46,653 nucleotides of DNA from an uncultured Lachnospiraceae bacterium. Lineage in GTDB: Bacteria > Bacillota > Clostridia > Lachnospirales > Lachnospiraceae. The stretch is from assembly GCA_910583835.1 (NCBI GenBank), contig CAJTYM010000033.1, positions 1-46,653 of the forward strand, written 5' to 3'. Shown here one piece after another: positions 21,835 through 30,821 of this stretch. The notes under the pieces were generated by a model, which worked only from the letters and a program-made list of their open reading frames with translations, was not told the origin of the DNA and did no database searches. Within the stretch, counting starts at the first letter, position 1, and the number at the start of each line of letters is the position of its first letter. The position numbers were made by a program, and so were the translations under genes.

Positions 21835-22986
21835 TTAATGCAAATTCGTTTTTCTCCAAACCATTTTATTTACAATTCCTGTATAGCTCTGAATGAGCTT
21901 CACGACCTTTGTGCTTACGTTTTCATTCAGATAATCAGGAACATCCACGCCAAAGTCCCCATTTTTATGCATGGATACAGCCAAATCCACTGCCTGCAAT
22001 ACCTGCTCAGCAGTAATGCTTCCAATGATAAAATTCCCTTTGTCAATTGCCTCCGGCCGTTCCGTGCTTGTCCGTACGCATACTGCCGGAAACGGCATCC
22101 CCTTACTGCTGAAATAAGAAGATTCTTCCGGCAGCGTTCCGCTGTCCGATACCACGCAAAAAGCATTAATCTGCAGATGGTTGTAATCGGAAAATCCAAA
22201 TGGCGGCAGGCTCCGTACCAGGGAATGGAACTTAAAGTTTCTTTTTTGAATATATTTTTTACTCCTGGGATGCGTGCTGTAAATAATTGGAACCTGATAT
22301 GTTTCTGCCATGGCGTTTACCGCGTTCATCAGCGCCATAAAATTTTCCTCATTGTCAATGTTTTCTTCCCGGTGTGCGGACAGCAGGATATATTTTCCAG
22401 CTTTCACCCCCAATGTTTCTAACACACGGCTATGTTTTATCTTGCTTAAGTTTTTAGACAATACTTCGGCCATAGGGGAACCTGTAACATATGTCCGCTC
22501 CTTCGCAGTTCCCTCGTAATTTAAATATCTTCTGGCATGTTCTGAATAACACATATTTACATCTGCAATATGGTCTACAATCCTGCGATTTGTTTCTTCC
22601 GGCAGACATTCATCAAAGCATCTGTTTCCTGCTTCCATATGGAAAATCGGGATATGCAGGCGCTTTGCAGAGATTGCCGACAGGCAGGAATTGGTATCGC
22701 CTAATATTAATAATGCGTCCGGTTTTTCCTCTTCCATGATATGATAGCTTTTTGCAATAATATTCCCAATGGTCTCTCCCAAATCGCTTCCTACGGCATC
22801 CAGATAGTAGTCCGGCTCCCGCAGCCCTAAATCTTCAAAAAATATCTGGTTCAGTTCATAATCCCAATTCTGTCCAGTATGGACAAGTTTCTGTTCAAAA
22901 TAAATATCGCATTTTTTGATTACTTCAGACAGCCGGATGATTTCCGGTCTTGTTCCTACTATTGTCATTAGCTTTAATTTCCTCAT
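21835..22986 (-). CDS. capG: UDP-GlcNAc 2-epimerase family enzyme (CapG/WbpI-like)
   Basis: Catalyses the last step to UDP-N-acetyl-L-fucosamine, 2-epimerising UDP-N-acetyl-L-talosamine. The 383-aa protein has the family motifs MTIVGTRPEIIRLSEVI near the start, LILGDTNSCLSA, HMEAGNRCFDECLPEETNRR and LLSAHREENIDN. Length matches CapG of Staphylococcus aureus. The ATG at 22986 gives the family N-terminus; the frame is open for another 60 codons, but those encode an unrelated MBOAT-like start. The ribosome site (GGAAAGG) is distant. Next to capF and capE, completing the three-enzyme pathway. Confidence 0.85.
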   Translation of the reverse strand: MRKLKLMTIVGTRPEIIRLSEVIKKCDIYFEQKLVHTGQNWDYELNQIFFEDLGLREPDYYLDAVGSDLGETIGNIIAKSYHIMEEEKPDALLILGDTNSCLSAISAKRLHIPIFHMEAGNRCFDECLPEETNRRIVDHIADVNMCYSEHARRYLNYEGTAKERTYVTGSPMAEVLSKNLSKIKHSRVLETLGVKAGKYILLSAHREENIDNEENFMALMNAVNAMAETYQVPIIYSTHPRSKKYIQKRNFKFHSLVRSLPPFGFSDYNHLQINAFCVVSDSGTLPEESSYFSSKGMPFPAVCVRTSTERPEAIDKGNFIIGSITAEQVLQAVDLAVSMHKNGDFGVDVPDYLNENVSTKVVKLIQSYTGIVNKMVWRKTNLH

Positions 22987-23094
22987 ATTATTCCATACCT
23001 TTCCATTTTTTATATCTGCTATTAGCTGTCTTGTTCGTATATCTGCCGCTTCACTATTTAAATGATAGAATTGTATCGTAAAAATATTTATATT

Positions 23095-23166
23095 CCAGCA
23101 AAAAGCAAAATAAAGCAATACCACAATCGGAAAGAAGCACAAATAATCCATAGAATTAAATAGCAT
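23095..23166 (-). pseudogene. 5' fragment of an MBOAT O-acyltransferase gene
   Basis: The translation MLFNSMDYLCFFPIVVLLYF is nearly the standard N-terminus of AlgI/DltB-type membrane-bound O-acyltransferases. Homology stops after about 22 codons and the frame continues into capG. No ribosome site precedes it. It looks like the residue of a deleted gene at a recombination junction between capF and capG. Confidence 0.6.
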
Positions 23167-23182
23167 ATATCTGTTTATTTTT

Positions 23183-24331
23183 TCATACTTTCATGGAATA
23201 TGTATCCGGTCTTTCCGGATCAAAGCATTCGCTGCACCACATAAACGTTATAAGGTCTGTACTGCCTTCATTGATAATATTGTGGGTATAGCCGGTAGGG
23301 ATATCCACCACCTCTAATTTTTCACCGCTTACATGATATTCAATAACTTCATCGCTGTCGATTTTTCGGAACTGTATCAGACCCTTCCCGCTGACAACTA
23401 CGAACTTTTCATTTTTCGTATGATGCCAGTGTTCTCCTTTCGTAATACCGGGTTTGGAGATATTTACCGAAAACTGGCCCCTGTCAGCGGTTCGGATAAT
23501 TTCTGTAAAGCTTCCCCTTTCATCCGTGTTCATTTTTAACGGATAGCAAAAGCTATCGGCAGGAAGATAGCTTAAATAAGTGGCATATAATTTCTTTGTA
23601 AGCCCGCAGTCTGCCATATCGGGAATACTAAGGTCTTCACGGCTATTCTTAAAGGAGTACAGCAGCTCTGCAATTTCCCCTAATGTGGCTGTGTAGACAG
23701 CAGGCACAAAGCCATATCCCTGTCCGTCAATATGCGCCTGGTTATTCAGTGCGGCTATGAGTTCTGCAACCACATCGTCAATATAAACCAGATTCATTAC
23801 TACGGAAGGGTCATTCACCTGAATGGGCAAGCCATTGGCGATATTATGGCAGAATGTCGCTATTGCGGAATTGTAATTCGGGCGGCACCATTTTCCAAAT
23901 ACATTGGGAAAACGGTACACGTAGACATCTGCGCCAACATCTTTTCCATAAGAGAAAATCAGGTCTTCCCCGGCTTTTTTGCTCCTGCCGTAAGGGTTGT
24001 CCAACGTAGCCTGAATAGAAGAGGAAACCATGATGGGGCAATAGTTGCCATGTCTTTTCAGAGTGTCCAGCAGGACAGAGGTAAAGCCAAAATTCCCCTC
24101 CATGAACTCAGACTTTTCCTTCGGTCGGTTGACGCCGGCCAAGTGGAATACAAAGTCGCATTCCCTGCAGTAGTTATCCAGCGAAGAGGCGTCAGAATCC
24201 ACGTCATACTCATACACTGTCAGAGTCTCCGAGATGCCGAATGATTTGTCCTTCCCTTCGCGGATGTTTTGTAACGTCGCAATCAGGTTTTTTCCTATAA
24301 ATCCTTTTGCGCCGGTCACTAAAATGTTCAT
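23183..24331 (-). CDS. capF: Bifunctional SDR/cupin reductase-epimerase (CapF/WbjC-like)
   Basis: Second enzyme of the UDP-N-acetyl-L-fucosamine pathway: the C-terminal cupin epimerises C3 and the N-terminal SDR reduces C4. The 382-aa protein starts with the Rossmann motif MNILVTGAKGFIGKNL. It has SSSIQ...YGRSK as the active-site triad and ends with a zinc cupin (about 250-375) including GEHWHHTKNEKFVVVSGKG. Length matches CapF. The ATG at 24331 has AAGGAG about 9 nt upstream. It is between capE and capG, in pathway order. Confidence 0.9.
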   Translation of the reverse strand: MNILVTGAKGFIGKNLIATLQNIREGKDKSFGISETLTVYEYDVDSDASSLDNYCRECDFVFHLAGVNRPKEKSEFMEGNFGFTSVLLDTLKRHGNYCPIMVSSSIQATLDNPYGRSKKAGEDLIFSYGKDVGADVYVYRFPNVFGKWCRPNYNSAIATFCHNIANGLPIQVNDPSVVMNLVYIDDVVAELIAALNNQAHIDGQGYGFVPAVYTATLGEIAELLYSFKNSREDLSIPDMADCGLTKKLYATYLSYLPADSFCYPLKMNTDERGSFTEIIRTADRGQFSVNISKPGITKGEHWHHTKNEKFVVVSGKGLIQFRKIDSDEVIEYHVSGEKLEVVDIPTGYTHNIINEGSTDLITFMWCSECFDPERPDTYSMKV

Positions 24332-24374
24332 GCCAAAATGCTCCTTCCTTCTGTGCATTTGTCCCATTCCCCCA

Positions 24375-25427
24375 TCATCCGCGGCCGTTCCCTTCCTTAA
24401 AAAGTTCCAGCTCTTCCCGGATATAGGACAGTTCCATGAGTTTTTCTTTCACCTGAGCCACATCCAGCAGCTTTGTGTTGTTGGAGTTGAATTCAGAAAG
24501 CCTCGTCCGCTCTCTGTTGCCTTCTTTGAAATACTTATCATAATTAAGACTGCGCTTGTCGCAGGGGACTCGGTAGAAGTTGCCCATGTCGATGGCGTTG
24601 GCGCATTCCTCATTGGTAAGCAGCGTCTCATACATTTTTTCTCCATGACGTATCCCGATTACCTTTACCTCATGCCCAGGGTCGAACAGCTCTGCCACTG
24701 CCTGCGCCAGCGCTTCAATCGTACAAGCAGGCGCTTTCTGCACCATAATATCCCCTGATTCGGCGTTCTGGAATGCAAAGATTACAAGTTCGACTGCTTC
24801 TTCCAGGCTCATGATGAAACGCGTCATGGCAGGCTCCGTGACCGTCAGCGGAATTCCCTTTTTTATCTGCTCGATGAACAGCGGAATCACAGAACCACGC
24901 GAACACATGACATTGCCGTAGCGAGTGCAGCAGATGCTTGTCCTATCTGCATCGACCGTTCGGGATTTCGCCACGATGACTTTTTCCATCATTGCCTTTG
25001 AAGTTCCCATGGCATTGACCGGATACGCCGCTTTGTCCGTGGACAGGCAGATGACTTTCCTGACGCCGGACTCTATGGCTGCGGTCAGGACGTTTTCGGT
25101 TCCCAGGACGTTTGTCTTGACTGCTTCAATCGGGAAGAATTCGCAGGAAGGAACCTGTTTCAAAGCTGCCGCATGGAAGATGTAGTCCACGCCGTACATA
25201 GCGTTTTTCACAGAAGGCAGGTTCCTTACGTCTCCGATGAAGAATTTAATCTTGCTGCTTGCTTCCGGGTATTTTGCCTGGTACTCATGGCGCATGTCGT
25301 CCTGCTTTTTCTCGTCTCTGGAAAAAATACGGATTTCCCGGATGTCTGTGTCAAGGAAGCGTTTTAAGACTGCGTTTCCGAAAGATCCCGTCCCCCCGGT
25401 AATCAATAATGTCTTGTCTTTGAACAT
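24375..25427 (-). CDS. capE: UDP-GlcNAc 4,6-dehydratase/5-epimerase (CapE/WbjB-like)
   Basis: First enzyme of the UDP-N-acetyl-L-fucosamine pathway. The 350-aa SDR protein has TGGTGSFGNAV (10-20), HAAALKQVPSCEFFPIEAVK (85-104) and, where most SDRs have Tyr-x3-Lys, the sequence NAMGTSKAMMEK with Met140 and Lys144. The same Met substitution is known in the S. aureus CapE family, so it supports the assignment and does not indicate a broken enzyme. The C-terminal HGEKMYETLL motif is typical. The ATG at 25427 follows AGGAG by 8 nt. Confidence 0.92.
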   Translation of the reverse strand: MFKDKTLLITGGTGSFGNAVLKRFLDTDIREIRIFSRDEKKQDDMRHEYQAKYPEASSKIKFFIGDVRNLPSVKNAMYGVDYIFHAAALKQVPSCEFFPIEAVKTNVLGTENVLTAAIESGVRKVICLSTDKAAYPVNAMGTSKAMMEKVIVAKSRTVDADRTSICCTRYGNVMCSRGSVIPLFIEQIKKGIPLTVTEPAMTRFIMSLEEAVELVIFAFQNAESGDIMVQKAPACTIEALAQAVAELFDPGHEVKVIGIRHGEKMYETLLTNEECANAIDMGNFYRVPCDKRSLNYDKYFKEGNRERTRLSEFNSNNTKLLDVAQVKEKLMELSYIREELELFKEGNGRG

Positions 25428-25461
25428 AATCATTCTCCTCAAAAAAGACTTGGCCGGCAAT

Positions 25462-26109
25462 TCAGCAGAACCCATTCTTGACCCATGTGATTGCCCGTTC
25501 ATAGTCGTTTATCGTGTCAATTTCCCTCGTGCGGATTTCCAGAAACGGAACTGGCAGATACGGCTCTATCAGCTGGAATACATGCCCTGTGCCGCCTGTC
25601 ATTTTTTCACTCTTCATCTGTGTAATCCCATTCCATTCATAGCTGCCTTTCTCTTTGGAAAATGCGCTCACATATTCTTTCCCGCTCTCCTGGTATGTCT
25701 GGAGCAGCCAAGGCTCGTCGGTGCCTGGAGTCCCGCCGCTTACGAATTCATGGCTGCATCCAAGTATCTTTCCCATATCCGCTGGATGCACTAACAAATC
25801 TCCGTCCAGAGATAGTATAAATTCTTCTGCATACCGGGCGGCAAGCGCGACGCTGGCGCCTGATCCTGTGTCCCGGAAACGATGGTTAAATACAAACATG
25901 ACATCATCCCGGTATTTGCGCACGACGTCAATCACTTTCTGAGCCTGGTATCCGACAACGACCCGGATATCTTTCTCTTCCTGCAGCATTTCCAAATGCC
26001 GTACAATCAGCGGCTTGCCGTCAACTTCCACCAGCGCCTTGGTTGTCCCAAGCCCCAGCCTGTTTCCCATGCCGGCACAGCTTATAATCACTGTCCTTGA
26101 TACTGCCAT
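25462..26109 (-). CDS. Sugar/alcohol-phosphate nucleotidyltransferase (NTP_transferase, LicC-like)
   Basis: Predicted to couple a phosphorylated compound to CMP or another nucleotide. The 215-aa protein has the N-terminal nucleotide-binding signature ISCAGMGNRLGLGTTKAL (9-26), VEVDGKPLIVRH, and the metal-binding LSLDGDL (D102, D104). It is short and single-domain, like LicC (choline-phosphate cytidylyltransferase) and PntC-type phosphonoalkyl cytidylyltransferases. The substrate cannot be read from sequence. The ATG at 26109 has AGGAGG 8 nt upstream. It lies 11 nt after a HAD phosphatase and in one run with a methyltransferase and LicD, suggesting a nucleotide-activated phospho-substituent for the polysaccharide. 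Confidence 0.75.
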   Translation of the reverse strand: MAVSRTVIISCAGMGNRLGLGTTKALVEVDGKPLIVRHLEMLQEEKDIRVVVGYQAQKVIDVVRKYRDDVMFVFNHRFRDTGSGASVALAARYAEEFILSLDGDLLVHPADMGKILGCSHEFVSGGTPGTDEPWLLQTYQESGKEYVSAFSKEKGSYEWNGITQMKSEKMTGGTGHVFQLIEPYLPVPFLEIRTREIDTINDYERAITWVKNGFC

Positions 26110-26120
26110 TATCTTTCCTC

Positions 26121-26723
26121 CTATACTAATCGTTCCAAGAATTCTACCAGCCGTTTTTCCTGATACACGGCATGGCTGGCACAAGACAGGACGGCCGGGG
26201 CGATATCGCGTACTCCTCCATAACCAATCCCGATATCAGCTGCCTCAATCATTTCAGCATCATTATTGCCGTCGCCCACAGCCACGAATGGGAGTACCAT
26301 CTGGCTTATCACAGCGTTTTTATCCACAATGCTGAATACGTCTTGGATATAATTTTCCTGCACTAATGCTTTGGAACAAAAGATATTACTTTCCATGCCG
26401 ATTTTCTTGACAAGCCTGTCTATCCAAACATCCAAGTTTCCCGTCACAATATAGCACCTATTTTGGTATCTCTGTATGAAATCTACCAGCAGTTCGTTTA
26501 ATTCGATTTTTTCAATCAGCCTGCTGACTTCATCTACCGGGATATCTTTAAGCAGCTCCACCCGCTGAAGGAAACTCTGCTTAAAGGGGATTTCACCCCT
26601 CATAGTGCTTTCGGTCAGGGAACTCATGCGCTCAAACATCCCCAGTTTCTTGGAAATGGTCGGCAGGATTTCCTGCCGCGTTACAGTGGAGTCCATATCA
26701 AACAAAAAAATATATCTGCTCAT
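26121..26723 (-). CDS. HAD-family phosphatase (SerB-like)
   Basis: A 200-aa HAD subfamily IB enzyme. Motif I is DMDST (9-13, nucleophile D9 and acid/base D11). Motif II is VTG (T94). Motif IV is GDGNNDAEMI (150-159). The closest general class is phosphoserine phosphatase, which acts on small phosphomonoesters. In this setting it may make or remove an alcohol phosphate used by the neighbouring nucleotidyltransferase. ATG at 26723 with AGAGG upstream. Only 2 nt separate it from the methyltransferase stop, so the two are translationally linked. Confidence 0.8.
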   Translation of the reverse strand: MSRYIFLFDMDSTVTRQEILPTISKKLGMFERMSSLTESTMRGEIPFKQSFLQRVELLKDIPVDEVSRLIEKIELNELLVDFIQRYQNRCYIVTGNLDVWIDRLVKKIGMESNIFCSKALVQENYIQDVFSIVDKNAVISQMVLPFVAVGDGNNDAEMIEAADIGIGYGGVRDIAPAVLSCASHAVYQEKRLVEFLERLV

Positions 26724-26725
26724 AA

Positions 26726-27463
26726 TTACCTCTCCAAAATATAATAATACTGTATCGTTTCCTTCCGATTATTCAATTCATCTCCCTCAAACAGAAATCC
26801 TTCCTCTGATACACAGAAACCTTCTTTCAGGAACGTTTCCCGGAAAAAATCCATTAATTCTTCACGCGTCCGGTAAATGGCGTTATAATTATCCTTCAGT
26901 TCATCCGAAAAGAATTCTTTCAACGTCAGCCTTTCTGCCATGCCTATCGGCTCGCGGATGCAGATCCTCGCATGTTCCTCACAGCTCCTTATCACTTGTT
27001 CCAATATGGACGCCATATCGCTGTCATTTATGTATATCAGGATTCCCATCATCAATACTACGTTATATCTTCCCTTCCCATTGCGTTTCAAGACTGTTTC
27101 TGTCTCATTCGCCGCACCCTCCAGAAAAGAAAAATTTTCCTTTGTGTTTCTGCTGTTTGCAATCTCAATCAGCTCGCCGCTGAAATCAATCCCGCAGTAT
27201 TCTTCAATGGCGTCCGGCAAAGCGTCCGCCCATCTGCCAATCCCGCAGGCAATATCAAGCACTCTGGAATTCTTGTCCAGGGAAAGGAGCGGCAGCAGTT
27301 TTTCAATCTCTAAACGGTTTCTTTCCCTGACCAGAGCTTCATTGTTGTCCTGGTACATCGTGACGGAATAAGGATTGTCCTCCCGGAATTTTCCGGCGCG
27401 GTTCTTAAAGAACTGTTTTGATTTCCCATAATCTATGTCTGTTATTTTCTCTTTAATCCTCAT
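26726..27463 (-). CDS. SAM-dependent methyltransferase
   Basis: A 245-aa class I methyltransferase. The SAM-binding motif is VLDIACGIGRW (68-78), followed by the acidic-loop strand YCGIDFSGELIEIA; the motif YNVVLMMGILIYI matches the fold's strand 4. The substrate is unknown. It is cotranscribed with the HAD phosphatase, nucleotidyltransferase and LicD, so it may methylate the small molecule that LicD transfers (as choline is made from ethanolamine) or an O-methylated sugar; this is inference. The ATG at 27463 has GGAGGG upstream. Confidence 0.82.
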   Translation of the reverse strand: MRIKEKITDIDYGKSKQFFKNRAGKFREDNPYSVTMYQDNNEALVRERNRLEIEKLLPLLSLDKNSRVLDIACGIGRWADALPDAIEEYCGIDFSGELIEIANSRNTKENFSFLEGAANETETVLKRNGKGRYNVVLMMGILIYINDSDMASILEQVIRSCEEHARICIREPIGMAERLTLKEFFSDELKDNYNAIYRTREELMDFFRETFLKEGFCVSEEGFLFEGDELNNRKETIQYYYILER

Positions 27464-27499
27464 ATGTTTTCCCTCCGTAACTTGCCTATTTTCTATTAA

Positions 27500-28297
27500 C
27501 TATACTTTCACGTATGCTTCGAAAGAGTGGTGAGAAATTCTTTCTTCTTCTGGCGGCAGTTCCATATATTCGCCATAAAATGCCCTTAGCCATTCATCAT
27601 AGCCGATGGGGATTTTGTAGAGCTTGCCTTCAAATTCCCTATCTATAAATTCTCGGAATACTTGCTTTCCGCAGACCATTCTTATATAGAAATTGAAGTT
27701 GCCGACTCTATCCAATTCCGTTTTATTGTATTTTTGGGAATGGTCTGAAAGCTTTTTGATAAAATAATTCTCAGGAAAGACCCGCATTCCCATCCGCACA
27801 CTTCTTACGCAGAATCTCCGCAATATGTTTCCACGCGGCGCAGACGCAGATGTACGCAAGCTGTGCAGCCATCTCAGCCGGTCCCTTACATCATACATTT
27901 TCGATAATTCTTTGTCGCTTTCCGGCGCATTGTCATATACACAGATATCTATGTTGATAGATAATCGCGTTCCATTTTTATCCGGCTCGTATAAGACGGT
28001 ATCTGTATCTAGGACTTTTCCTGACGCATAATAAAAGTTCGGGTTATTTTCTATGGAATAAAATTTGTATTTATCATTCTCCTGGTTAAACAGACGCATG
28101 AACTTATTATAATCCGGCCGCATCATTCCCACGTCGATGTCATCGTCCCAGGGGATATAACCCTTGTGGCGGATAGCCCCCAGTAGCGTTCCTCCGTCAA
28201 GCCAGTACGAAATCCCATGTTTCTCACAAAAAGCGGCGACTACATCCAATATTTCAAGCTGTATTTTCTTTAATTCCTCTCCAAAAATCTGTCTCAT
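27500..28297 (-). CDS. licD: LicD family phosphotransferase
   Basis: LicD proteins transfer phosphocholine, or related phospho-substituents, from a CDP-activated donor to cell-surface glycans. The 265-aa protein has the family's nucleotidyltransferase-like motifs: LDGGTLLGAIRHKGYIPWDD (33-52) with DDDID (51-55) supplying metal-binding aspartates, and the conserved C-terminal part with YDEWL...YGEYMELPP. No signal peptide. The ATG at 28297 follows AAGGG. It lies between the flippase and the methyltransferase, in a subcluster that could make its CDP-linked donor. Confidence 0.88.
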   Translation of the reverse strand: MRQIFGEELKKIQLEILDVVAAFCEKHGISYWLDGGTLLGAIRHKGYIPWDDDIDVGMMRPDYNKFMRLFNQENDKYKFYSIENNPNFYYASGKVLDTDTVLYEPDKNGTRLSINIDICVYDNAPESDKELSKMYDVRDRLRWLHSLRTSASAPRGNILRRFCVRSVRMGMRVFPENYFIKKLSDHSQKYNKTELDRVGNFNFYIRMVCGKQVFREFIDREFEGKLYKIPIGYDEWLRAFYGEYMELPPEEERISHHSFEAYVKV

Positions 28298-28326
28298 GAC
28301 ATCATCCCTTCTTTAATATTGGGCAA

Positions 28327-29619
28327 TTAACATTTCACCTTCCCGGCTATCTCTAATAACAGCTTGGGATTTAATCCTTTTCGCATAATCCTGTTGTTCT
28401 CCCTGATGGGCTTAATGATATAGCCGATGAGGACATTCGTGAAAAATTGGGTAATCAGCGAAGCCAGCGCCGCGCCGTTGATTCCCATCATACGGATGAG
28501 CAATGCATTCAGCAAAACATTGGCGGACGCCCCCGACAAGTTAATAATCCATAAATATTTTTGTTTTTCTTCCGCCAACATCCAGATATTGCGTACAGAT
28601 CCCATATAAGAGAATGTCGTATACCAGACGACAATCTGCAATGCATCCACTGCCGGGCCGTAAGATTGGCCGTACAAAACGGATATAATAATTTTTGCGA
28701 AAAATACCATGCCCAGGCTCTGTAGCAGCGACAAGTAGATGACAATGCAGTAAAGGCGCGACATATTCTTCTCAAAATGTTCCTTCCCGGCTTGCTGGCT
28801 CTCAAATATCGAAGGCCGTGCGGAATCAATGATTGCCCCAAATACAAAGCTCGTTATCCCAGCGCAAGTGACCGCCGCCGTATAATATCCGGTCGCTGTG
28901 TCATCAAGCATAAGCTTTAACATGATTTTGTCTGTCTGCGCGAATACAGTGACCATCATGCTGGAAATAATATAATATTTACTTCTGGAAAAGAGCCTTT
29001 GTGCCGTCTTCCAGGAAAAACGGAACTTTTTCCCTCCGAGCCGGAAATATATTGCTGTGGAGGCAACACCAATCATCAGGTAGTCTATGGCATTTGATAC
29101 GGCAAACCAGTAAATGCTCTTTGCCGTTACAAGCAGGAATATTTTATAAGCGGATACAGATACATAGGCAATCAGGGACACAATAGACGTATACTTTGAT
29201 AAAAGCTTCGCCTGAAACCAGTATTGCATCAGTTCTAACGCCTGAACGAACAATGTAATGCTGTAGAGGCAGCAGACAATGATAGTTGCCGTCTCTCCAT
29301 GGTTTGCGGTCAGGGCGAAGGCAATGATGCCGAATATGCAAAAGACGGCGGAACAGAGATTCAGAATCAGCGAAGTGCCAAGAATCTCGCCGTCTTCCCC
29401 AGAACGCTGCACAAATTCCTGAACCATGATATTGCTTAATCCCAGGTTCATGACCGGCACGACAAATGCGGTTATGGAAGCGGCATAACTAATCAGCCCA
29501 TAATTCGACGGTCCCAGATACCTGGCAGTGAACATGCCGACAACCAAGCCTAAGAGCGACTGTACTATCTTGCAGGCAATAATCCAAGAAGCGTTTTTTA
29601 TGACGTTATTTTTCAGCAT
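28327..29619 (-). CDS. wzx: Wzx-type polysaccharide flippase (first of two)
   Basis: A 430-aa integral membrane protein of the MOP/polysaccharide synthase family, which moves lipid-linked repeat units across the membrane. Around twelve hydrophobic helices are visible. The N-terminus NASWIIACKIVQSLLGLVVG with ARYLGPSNYGLISYA is characteristic of Wzx proteins. The ATG at 29619 overlaps the preceding glycosyltransferase gene by 7 nt, with GAGGGG upstream. A second, unrelated-length flippase is in the rightward operon (41976-43496). Confidence 0.9.
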   Translation of the reverse strand: MLKNNVIKNASWIIACKIVQSLLGLVVGMFTARYLGPSNYGLISYAASITAFVVPVMNLGLSNIMVQEFVQRSGEDGEILGTSLILNLCSAVFCIFGIIAFALTANHGETATIIVCCLYSITLFVQALELMQYWFQAKLLSKYTSIVSLIAYVSVSAYKIFLLVTAKSIYWFAVSNAIDYLMIGVASTAIYFRLGGKKFRFSWKTAQRLFSRSKYYIISSMMVTVFAQTDKIMLKLMLDDTATGYYTAAVTCAGITSFVFGAIIDSARPSIFESQQAGKEHFEKNMSRLYCIVIYLSLLQSLGMVFFAKIIISVLYGQSYGPAVDALQIVVWYTTFSYMGSVRNIWMLAEEKQKYLWIINLSGASANVLLNALLIRMMGINGAALASLITQFFTNVLIGYIIKPIRENNRIMRKGLNPKLLLEIAGKVKC

Positions 29620-30821
29620 CTTGAAATCCCCTCATATAAATCCAAATATTCCTGATACTTTCTTTCCATATCAAACTGTTTTGCCCGGGCAATACAGGCG
29701 CTTTCTGAATAAGGAATATTCTTCCAAACTCTGATAATTTCCCTTTCCAATGCGTCTATGTCGTCACAATCCACGATGCTTCCGCAAGTCTCGTCCGGAA
29801 TCTCAGGGCTTCCCCCAGTGTCAAACGTAATGACCGGCGTACCGCAGGCCAATGCTTCCGCATTGACGAGGCCAAACACCTCTTCTCTTGTCGGATTCAC
29901 AAAAATGTCGGCGGAAGCGTAGAGCTGTGCTAACTCTCTCTGATTCTGCGTCTTATGGATGGAAATGATGTTCCGGGGGAGAAGTTTATCCGTCTCTTCA
30001 TCCGTTCCCACAAGGACAATCTGGAACCGGCTGCCCAACCGCTTTGCAAGCTCAATGAAAACATCAAGCCCTTTCCGCCTACCCCAGTCAAATGCGACTC
30101 CAAGCAGCACGGCTTTCCCTTCGTCATCAATCTGCCATCTCGGAGACGGGCGGACATTCGGATTGAAAGTGCGTAAATCAATTCCATTGTGGATGACCTT
30201 TATCGGGTAGCTTTTTAAAAACGATTCTTTTGCCATACCGGCAAGCCACTGGGAAGGAGCGACAACCGTCATGTCGCTTACGCCGCTGAACCACTTTTTC
30301 TTTAACTTCCACATCCTTTTTGTCCGATCGATTTTGCTGGAAGGATATATATCAAGCTGAGTGCAGCAATGGCAGCCTGTCCGCCATTTTTCGCATCTCG
30401 CCATTGTAAAATATGGGCATTGCCCCGTAAACGCCCAGCAGTCATGCAGCGTCCATATCGTGCGGGTATGGTTTCTTTTTATATATCCAAACAGCAGCGG
30501 AAGGTTGATATAGCTGTCATGGAGGTTATGCAGATGGATAATGTCAGGCTTTATCCTGTCCAGCCGTTTCAGGAAAACCCAGGTATCTATTACGGAGAAC
30601 ATTCCGTGGAAACCAGTCAGTCTCCGCAACAAAATATGAATATTTCTTCCCAAACGCGTACCGATATAAATATGATTTTCAAGCTTCCTCATCCGCATGG
30701 AACGTCCCTCCGGACATGCGGTATAGACGCAGTGTCCGTTCTTTCTTGCCATTTGGGCAATTCCCAGCATGATATTCCCCGTGCTTCCATAATTACAAGA
30801 ATTGAGCATTACGATGTTCAT
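29613..30821 (-). CDS. Glycosyltransferase, GT4 family
   Basis: A 402-aa GT-B enzyme predicted to add one sugar to the lipid-linked repeat unit on the cytoplasmic face of the membrane. The N-terminal domain begins MNIVMLNSCNYGSTGNIM (acceptor side). The C-terminal domain carries VIHNGIDLRTFNPN and the nucleotide-sugar motif E-x7-E in EEVFGLVNAEALACGTPVIT. A cysteine-rich stretch (CEKWRTGCHCC) resembles WcaC-like transferases. The donor is unknown. It overlaps the Wzy-like gene by 29 nt and the flippase by 7 nt, so the operon is tightly coupled. Confidence 0.88.
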   Translation of the reverse strand: MNIVMLNSCNYGSTGNIMLGIAQMARKNGHCVYTACPEGRSMRMRKLENHIYIGTRLGRNIHILLRRLTGFHGMFSVIDTWVFLKRLDRIKPDIIHLHNLHDSYINLPLLFGYIKRNHTRTIWTLHDCWAFTGQCPYFTMARCEKWRTGCHCCTQLDIYPSSKIDRTKRMWKLKKKWFSGVSDMTVVAPSQWLAGMAKESFLKSYPIKVIHNGIDLRTFNPNVRPSPRWQIDDEGKAVLLGVAFDWGRRKGLDVFIELAKRLGSRFQIVLVGTDEETDKLLPRNIISIHKTQNQRELAQLYASADIFVNPTREEVFGLVNAEALACGTPVITFDTGGSPEIPDETCGSIVDCDDIDALEREIIRVWKNIPYSESACIARAKQFDMERKYQEYLDLYEGISRC

